In this document: in pieces, positions 1-3,664 of the stretch
Layout of the letters: each line of letters begins with the position of its first letter
How positions within the stretch are numbered: position 1 is the first letter of the stretch
Assembly: GCA_017556845.1 (NCBI GenBank)
Contig: JAFYMA010000253.1
Coordinates: 1 to 5,547, forward strand
From: Clostridia bacterium
Lineage (GTDB): Bacteria > Bacillota > Clostridia > Oscillospirales > CAG-272
DNA: 5,547 bases
Reading direction: 5' to 3'
Notes under the pieces: model-generated
Databases searched by the model: none
The model's input: the letters and a program-made list of their open reading frames with translations, nothing else
What the model was told of the DNA's origin: nothing
Made by a program: the position numbers and the translations under genes

Positions 1-1
1 G

Positions 2-448
2 TATACGCCGTTTTTGATAGTTGCAACGGTATGCTCAGGGCTTGTGACGTTCGTTTCGGTCATATTCCTTGTCAAAAAGAAAAGTGTAAACTCCTTGATC
101 TGCTCGTCAGCAAGTGCAATAATAAATATTCTGCTTAATATTATTCTTATAAAGTCGTACGGAGTTATGGGTGCGGCAGTTGCAACGATGATAAGCTATA
201 TCGCTGTATATTTTCTTGCAAGCTACCGTTCACAGCTTTACGTTAAGTACAAGCCGTATCACGCAAGAACGGCAGTAAATATCGCACTTGTCATATTGCA
301 AAGTATTGCAATGGTGTATTTCGGCAAGGCTTCATACGTTATAAGTGCAATACTGTTCCTTGTTATCGTGCTGTTTAACTTCCAAATGGTCATATATACC
401 GTAAAGACCTTTTTAGGCAAAAGAAATGAAAAGAAAAATGCGGATTAA
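2..448 (+). CDS. Polysaccharide flippase (Wzx/MATE-like), C-terminal part, 5' truncated by window
   Basis: The reading frame is open from the first complete codon (position 2, YTPFLIVATV...), so the gene begins upstream of the window; the TTG at 14 is only an internal Leu codon. About 148 residues remain, with several hydrophobic helices and short positive loops (VKKKS, RSQLYVKYK). A stretch reading NILLNIILIKSYGVMGAAVA, followed by TMISY, is characteristic of the C-terminal half of Wzx/RfbX-type polysaccharide exporters of the MOP (MATE/MVF) superfamily. These proteins flip lipid-linked oligosaccharide units across the cytoplasmic membrane during capsule or exopolysaccharide synthesis. The tail ends in a charged cytoplasmic sequence (GKRNEKKNAD). 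The stop codon lies 23 nt inside the next gene, which points to translational coupling and a shared operon. Family assignment is good; the substrate cannot be told. Confidence 0.85.
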   Translation, partial: YTPFLIVATVCSGLVTFVSVIFLVKKKSVNSLICSSASAIINILLNIILIKSYGVMGAAVATMISYIAVYFLASYRSQLYVKYKPYHARTAVNIALVILQSIAMVYFGKASYVISAILFLVIVLFNFQMVIYTVKTFLGKRNEKKNAD

Positions 449-1238
449 AAGCTTTTCTTGCGTGCTTTTTCTGTGTGTTTTATTGTTTTCGTGCAGTAAC
501 GGCTCAAACGGCGTTATTATGCAGGAATACGATGTTTACGGCAAATGCAGAAGATATACCGTCGATGAGCTTATGTCCCTTGAATGCGTAAGCTTTCAGC
601 AGTCGCTTATGCTTATAAATAAGCAATATAAAATAGACGGTGAATCAGAATTTGACATAGTCGAATACAAGGATACAGACGTATTTATGAATTCGTGTAT
701 GACGGAGAAATACGGCGAATTATCCAAGGCTGTAAGCGATAAGTTTTCCGAAAAGCTGTACGTTATGGACGCTTACAGAAGCGCAGAGGATCAGGAGCAG
801 GCAATAATTGAGCAGGGCGATAAAGCCGCCGGTGTCAACGAAAGCGAGCATCAGGCAGGACTTGCTCTTGATGTTTACGTAAAATATTACGCAGGTGCGG
901 CGTTTTTAAAAACTGAAACGGGCAAATTCGTCAATTCTGACTGCTGGCAGTACGGATTTATCATAAGATATCCGTCGTACGGAGAAAAGATCACAGGCAT
1001 TTCTCACGAGGTATGGCATATTCGCTACGTCGGAGAGCCTCACGCAGAAATAATAATGAAAAATAAGCTGACGCTTGAAGAATATATTCAAGGCTATGAG
1101 ATAGGAAAAACGTATTCATACGGCGATCATCTTATAACACGCAGAGCAGAGGATGATATTTTGCTCCCCGATTTTCAAAGCGCGGTAGTTTCAAAGGATA
1201 ATACGGGATATTATATTATCACGATGAAAATTCAATAA
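426..1238 (+). CDS. VanY-type D-alanyl-D-alanine carboxypeptidase lipoprotein (peptidase M15B)
   Basis: A 270-residue protein. The N-terminus (residues 1-23) has positive charges, a hydrophobic core and a lipobox LFSC with Cys23 as the expected lipidation site, so it should be anchored on the outer face of the membrane. The M15B/VanY catalytic motifs are all present in order: YRS around Arg118, SEHQAGLALD with His142 and Asp149 as zinc ligands, and EVWHIRY with catalytic Glu195 and zinc ligand His198. Family members remove the terminal D-Ala from peptidoglycan stem peptides. Length is normal for the family and nothing is missing. The start at 426 overlaps the flippase gene; Met5 (438) is an alternative start, and neither has a strong ribosome binding site, which fits coupled translation. 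The neighbours suggest a housekeeping cell-wall or polysaccharide role. There is no vanHAX- or vanSR-like gene in view, so I would not call it vancomycin resistance. Family is confident, physiology is inferred. Confidence 0.9.
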   Translation: MKRKMRIKSFSCVLFLCVLLFSCSNGSNGVIMQEYDVYGKCRRYTVDELMSLECVSFQQSLMLINKQYKIDGESEFDIVEYKDTDVFMNSCMTEKYGELSKAVSDKFSEKLYVMDAYRSAEDQEQAIIEQGDKAAGVNESEHQAGLALDVYVKYYAGAAFLKTETGKFVNSDCWQYGFIIRYPSYGEKITGISHEVWHIRYVGEPHAEIIMKNKLTLEEYIQGYEIGKTYSYGDHLITRRAEDDILLPDFQSAVVSKDNTGYYIITMKIQ

Positions 1239-1263
1239 TGAAAAAAACGGAAAAGCGAAGCTT

Positions 1264-1303
1264 GGCTGTCATAAGGATATCTTGAATATCCAATGAAACA
1301 GCC
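1264..1303. repeat. Two-tier inverted repeat downstream of the vanY-like gene
   Basis: An outer arm GGCTGT (1264-1269) pairs with ACAGCC (1298-1303). An inner arm GGATAT (1275-1280) pairs with ATATCC (1286-1291) around a 5-nt loop. Together they can form a stem with an internal loop. It lacks a T-tract, so it is not itself a typical intrinsic terminator. It sits between the vanY-like stop codon and the strong terminator and may be a 3'-end processing or stabilising element. No function is shown. Confidence 0.45.
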
Positions 1304-1316
1304 GATTGACAAGTGC

Positions 1317-1364
1317 AAAAAGACACAATACAGAATTTTCTTGGGTTCTGTATTGTGTCTTTTT
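1317..1364. terminator. Bidirectional intrinsic terminator, perfect 19-bp stem
   Basis: The left arm AAAAAGACACAATACAGAA (1317-1335) and the right arm TTCTGTATTGTGTCTTTTT (1346-1364) are exact reverse complements, separated by a 10-nt loop. Each strand therefore ends its stem in a run of T. It lies between two convergent genes, the vanY-like gene on + and the LuxR-type regulator on -, where a shared two-way terminator is expected. The stem is longer and less GC-rich than a typical terminator. Confidence 0.8.
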
Positions 1365-1390
1365 CGTTAGCAGCTGTTTTTAGTAAGCTG

Positions 1391-1552
1391 TTAAGTTGAA
1401 TAAATGGTTTTGGTTTGTCCAAGGAAGCTGTTGCTTGTGAAGATATAAAGAAGTGCGTATATGCCAACACGGTTTGCAAACTCACGCTTGGTGATATTCT
1501 TCTCCTCAACCTATCAGATAACGACATTTGCCTTATCTCCGTTCTTTTTCAT
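1391..1552 (-). pseudogene. Possible decayed small ORF immediately downstream of the LuxR-type regulator
   Basis: On the minus strand an ATG (1552-1550) overlaps the regulator's TGA stop and reads MKKNGDKANVVI, then meets two stops in a row (TGA 1516-1514, TAG 1513-1511). The same frame then continues for 39 codons (VEEKNITKREFANRVGIYAL...) to TAA at 1393-1391. The second part has a protein-like composition, and KREFANRVGI faintly resembles the start of a helix-turn-helix region. The whole piece lies between the regulator and the bidirectional terminator, so it would be co-transcribed. It could equally be a real 12-residue peptide followed by non-coding 3' sequence. A competing 102-codon frame (1219-1527) runs through the terminator and into the vanY-like gene and is not credible. 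I recognise no family. Confidence 0.22.
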
Positions 1553-2604
1553 GCCCGCATGATCGTCCTATAAACTTCGAGAAGCTGTTTTCGTGAGGAA
1601 ACGCCCAATTTGCTGTAAAGATTTTTATTGTGGAATTTCAAGGTGTTTTCCTTGATGTTGAGCTCGCTCATAATATCTTTTGTGGATCTTCCGTTAAGAT
1701 ATGCTTCGTAGATATGGCGCTCCTGAGAGGTCAGTGTTTGCAAGCCTTGAACAAAGTATTCTGTCATTTCAGATGATACTGTGCGATCACTGAAGGAATC
1801 ATTAATATTCGTTGCGCGCAGAGCATCTTCCTTTTGCTGCACGAGCTCACGGAGGTGCTGATTTTCGTTCATAACCATATGAACGCCGCAAAGGAAAAGC
1901 TCGGTAATGATGTAGGATACGGAAAGAAATTCAAAGTCCATACTGGAAATTTGCTCAATAAACCATACGCCGATATTTACGAATACCGCCATTGCAATAA
2001 TAACAGCGTGAGCAGCAGAATCAAACGTCTTATTAACGGTTGCGCGGATAATAATCGCAATCATTGCACAGAAATATCCAAGCAGATACACCAAATATAA
2101 CGGGTGGAGCGGGCCGTAAACCTTAGCGAGAGTGGAAACACCGTTGATAATTTCAAACGAAACCTCTTTGTAGTAGATAGACAAAATGCCGGGGCTGGCT
2201 GCAATCAGGAATATCACAACAGCCAACGAGAATAGGGAGATCGGCACCCATCTTTTTGTCCTTGTATTGGTGATGTTCAGAATAATCATTAACATAGCAA
2301 GGGGCAGAAATACCGAGCCGAGATATGATAGACGATTTGCCCACAGCGCCATTTTTAAACCGGACGATACAGACAATACGGTATATCCGATGTTCACGAC
2401 CAAAACAGACGAAAACAGCAGGACGAACCATTGCCTCTTTTTGCGCACCAAAAACAGACAGCCGATCAGAAGAAAAGCAGATAAAACGGCGGCGACACCG
2501 TAGATGATAGACAGACTTGCAGATCCGTTGCCTATGTAATTACACCCTGAAAGCCCCAATGTAATGCATATAGGGAGAATGATCCCCAATAATCTCTTTT
2601 TCAT
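1549..2604 (-). CDS. Membrane-bound one-component regulator: lipoprotein-like signal, 7TM sensor and LuxR-type HTH
   Basis: A 351-residue protein from the ATG at 2604, which has a strong GGAGAG site 5 nt upstream. The N-terminus is signal-like and ends in a lipobox-like LSGC (Cys21). Seven hydrophobic segments follow, at about 31-53, 58-80, 88-112, 118-136, 167-187, 197-217 and 226-246. The layout resembles the 7TM sensor region found at the N-terminus of some histidine kinases. A short charged linker (247-285) leads to a LuxR/GerE-type DNA-binding domain at 290-348, with LTSQE at its start, the turn at LNGRSTKDIMSELNIKENTL, and NLYSKLGVSSRKQLLE in the last helices. There is no kinase, receiver or ligand-binding cytoplasmic domain, so signal sensing and DNA binding appear to be joined in one membrane protein. 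It is divergent from the zinc-ribbon/Cys-rich operon and is a plausible regulator of that operon and of itself. Domains are confident; the signal and targets are unknown. Confidence 0.85.
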   Translation of the reverse strand: MKKRLLGIILPICITLGLSGCNYIGNGSASLSIIYGVAAVLSAFLLIGCLFLVRKKRQWFVLLFSSVLVVNIGYTVLSVSSGLKMALWANRLSYLGSVFLPLAMLMIILNITNTRTKRWVPISLFSLAVVIFLIAASPGILSIYYKEVSFEIINGVSTLAKVYGPLHPLYLVYLLGYFCAMIAIIIRATVNKTFDSAAHAVIIAMAVFVNIGVWFIEQISSMDFEFLSVSYIITELFLCGVHMVMNENQHLRELVQQKEDALRATNINDSFSDRTVSSEMTEYFVQGLQTLTSQERHIYEAYLNGRSTKDIMSELNIKENTLKFHNKNLYSKLGVSSRKQLLEVYRTIMRA

Positions 2605-2609
2605 AAATT

Positions 2610-2615
2610 CTCTCC
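2610..2615 (-). promoter_or_regulatory. Ribosome binding site fixing the regulator start
   Basis: On the minus strand GGAGAG is followed by AATTT and ATG (2604-2602). This favours the 351-residue start over an upstream in-frame GTG at 2697. The longer form would add 31 residues encoded mostly by the CCCACACTTT repeats and would bury the signal sequence. Confidence 0.8.
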
Positions 2616-2650
2616 ATTTACCGATATGTGTTTTCTTTTTTAACGGCCAT

Positions 2651-2719
2651 CCCACACTTTTTCCCACACTTTTCGAAAATAAATTTGCAAAACCCACACC
2701 TTTCAGATCTAAAGTGTGG
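2651..2719 (-). repeat. Four-copy CCCACACTTT element in the regulator leader
   Basis: Read on +, CCCACACTTTTT (2651-2662) and CCCACACTTTTC (2663-2674) are a 12-bp tandem pair. CCCACACCTTT (2693-2703) is a third copy, and AAAGTGTGG (2711-2719) is an inverted fourth. The third and fourth form an imperfect palindrome over 2694-2719 with AGATCT between the arms. All four lie between the predicted -10 box and the start codon of the regulator gene, and upstream of the divergent zinc-ribbon operon. Two readings fit. One is an operator array for a DNA-binding protein, perhaps the LuxR-type regulator itself. The other is an RNA switch: in the transcript a single CCACACTTT arm can pair with any of three downstream AAAGTGTGG-like arms. 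Confidence 0.65.
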
Positions 2720-2789
2720 TGACATATAGGGAGAAGTATGTAAAAATATAATTGTAAGACATCGAAGAAATTATAAAACTTGCTAAATT

Positions 2790-2818
2790 ATTATATCACA
2801 AAACTCTGATTCAGTCAA
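2790..2818 (-). promoter_or_regulatory. Sigma-70 promoter for the LuxR-type regulator
   Basis: On the minus strand TTGACT (2818-2813) is separated by exactly 17 nt from TATAAT (2795-2790). This is nearly the full consensus. Transcription would begin near 2783 and give a leader of about 180 nt that includes the repeat array. I found no comparably good promoter on + for the zinc-ribbon operon. Weak AT-rich candidates exist between 2750 and 2880, but none has both boxes at the right spacing. Confidence 0.75.
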
Positions 2819-2834
2819 GGCTGCTCATATATGA

Positions 2835-2851
2835 TGCAAAATTACTTTGCA
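2835..2851. repeat. Short inverted repeat upstream of the zinc-ribbon operon
   Basis: TGCAAA (2835-2840) and TTTGCA (2846-2851) are perfect reverse complements with a 5-nt spacer. The site lies 45 nt before the first gene of the operon, and just upstream of the -35 box of the divergent regulator promoter. It could be a small operator for either gene, but a 6-bp arm in AT-rich DNA can arise by chance. Confidence 0.3.
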
Positions 2852-2896
2852 AAAAATGTAATGTTTTGACGAATCACCTGAAAAGGAGCGGCGACT

Positions 2897-3289
2897 ATGA
2901 CGGAAAGCAGAACGGCAAAATACAAAGTTATAACAGATGACGTCGGTTATCGGTTCATTTTCTATTGCGATATATCCGACGCTCACGTCTGCACTACAAG
3001 CCGGATCTATCACGGAAATTCCGAGAAAGAGGCTTTACTCGTTGCCTGGCAGACAGAAGGCCGTGAGCATTTTAACAGATGCCACAAATGCGGCAGATGG
3101 GTCATTGATGCCGTGTACAACGCAGAGGTGCTGGAGTGTGTAGAATGTGCTCCATACGAAGCAGAGCCGAAGTATTGTAAAAACTGCGGAACAAAAATCG
3201 AAGGATATTTCAAGATCTGCTCCTGTTGCGGTAAAAAACTAATCTATGAAGGGAGTGCGGCGAGTAATGACACAAAGGGTTCGGTTTAA
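2897..3289 (+). CDS. Zinc-ribbon protein, 130 aa, unknown function
   Basis: Starts at ATG 2897 behind a good AAAGGAG site with about 9 nt spacing. No signal peptide or membrane segment is visible, so it should be cytoplasmic. Residues 1-58 look like a mixed beta/alpha region (YKVITDDVGYRFIFYCDI...). Two candidate metal sites follow: C62-x2-C65 with C81-x2-C84, and C94-x2-C97 with C108-x2-C111 (YCKNCGTK ... ICSCCGKK). The second is a classical small zinc ribbon; the first has a longer spacing. Zinc-ribbon modules of this kind mediate nucleic-acid or protein contacts or serve structurally; nothing here fixes which. It is the first gene of the rightward operon and overlaps the next by 23 nt from that gene's preferred start. 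I do not recognise a named family for the N-terminal part. Confidence 0.8.
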   Translation: MTESRTAKYKVITDDVGYRFIFYCDISDAHVCTTSRIYHGNSEKEALLVAWQTEGREHFNRCHKCGRWVIDAVYNAEVLECVECAPYEAEPKYCKNCGTKIEGYFKICSCCGKKLIYEGSAASNDTKGSV

Positions 3290-3542
3290 AAATTTGGAGC
3301 GTTTTGGCTTCGGACCCAACGTGATGAAAAAATTGCGTGTATGTTCGCGGTGCGGGCAGATTGTGAGATCAAGAGCAAAAACTTGCTTTGATTGCGGCGA
3401 AAGACTTCCAAAGGAAACGCTCTTTGACCGTTACAAGAGAAAGCATCTGAAATGCCAAAACTGTGATACGGTATTGACCGCCGACTCACTTTATTGTTCT
3501 AACTGTGGCAATCTTCTTATTAAAGGAGAGAAAACGATATGA
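3267..3542 (+). CDS. Small double zinc-ribbon protein, 91 aa
   Basis: I prefer the ATG at 3267, with AAGGGAG 11 nt upstream. The ATG at 3246 in the same frame would add seven residues but has no such site. Eight cysteines form two zinc ribbons: C26-x2-C29 with C40-x2-C43 (CSRCG ... CFDCG), and C63-x2-C66 with C77-x2-C80 (CQNC ... CSNCG). They are joined by a basic linker (ETLFDRYKRKH). The protein is rich in Lys and Arg, unlike the acidic secreted protein later in the operon, and has no export signal, so it is probably cytoplasmic and could contact nucleic acid. Its TGA stop overlaps the next ATG (ATGA), so translation is coupled on both sides. This resembles the double zinc ribbon family in general; the specific role is unknown. 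Confidence 0.78.
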   Translation: MTQRVRFKNLERFGFGPNVMKKLRVCSRCGQIVRSRAKTCFDCGERLPKETLFDRYKRKHLKCQNCDTVLTADSLYCSNCGNLLIKGEKTI

Positions 3543-3650
3543 AGAAGCTGATATCCATTGCTTTAAGCCTTGTATTTGTGAACCTTCGGTACTATTGCAG
3601 TTGGAATTTGTATCGCGGTTGCTTTTGTTAAATCAAGAAAGAGGGACTAA
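3539..3650 (+). pseudogene. Tiny membrane/signal peptide gene with an apparent +1 frameshift
   Basis: An ATG at 3539 overlaps the previous stop as ATGA and has AAAGGAG at 3522-3528, so initiation is likely. The frame as written reads MKKLISIALSLVFV, then NLRYYCSWNLYRGCFC and stops at 3629-3631 (30 residues). In the +1 frame from 3582 the sequence reads TFGTIAVGICIAVAFVKSRK and then RD, stopping at 3648-3650. Joining the two gives about 36 residues: a single hydrophobic segment flanked by KK and KSRKRD, which looks like a real membrane peptide. The next gene starts 14 nt after the restored stop, as expected of an intact operon gene. A one-base insertion (mutation or sequencing error) is the simplest cause. 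A true 30-residue Cys-containing peptide or programmed frameshifting are less likely. Confidence 0.55.
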
Positions 3651-3664
3651 AGGAGAAACAGATC

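Noticed and set aside
426..1238. Calling the vanY-like gene a vancomycin-resistance determinant
   Set aside because: No vanH, vanA/B-type ligase, vanX or vanRS gene is visible, and the neighbour is a polysaccharide flippase. VanY-family enzymes are common in cell-wall turnover.
1306..1334. Possible + promoter TTGACA-N17-TACAGA
   Set aside because: The -10 box is poor, it lies inside the terminator stem, and there is no + gene downstream for it to drive.
1219..1527. 102-codon open frame on the minus strand
   Set aside because: It reads through the perfect terminator stem and into the 3' end of the vanY-like gene, and shows no family features or ribosome binding site.
2605..2697. N-terminal extension of the LuxR-type regulator from a GTG at 2697
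   Set aside because: It would be encoded by the CCCACACTTT repeats and would bury the signal sequence. The ATG at 2604 has a strong GGAGAG site.
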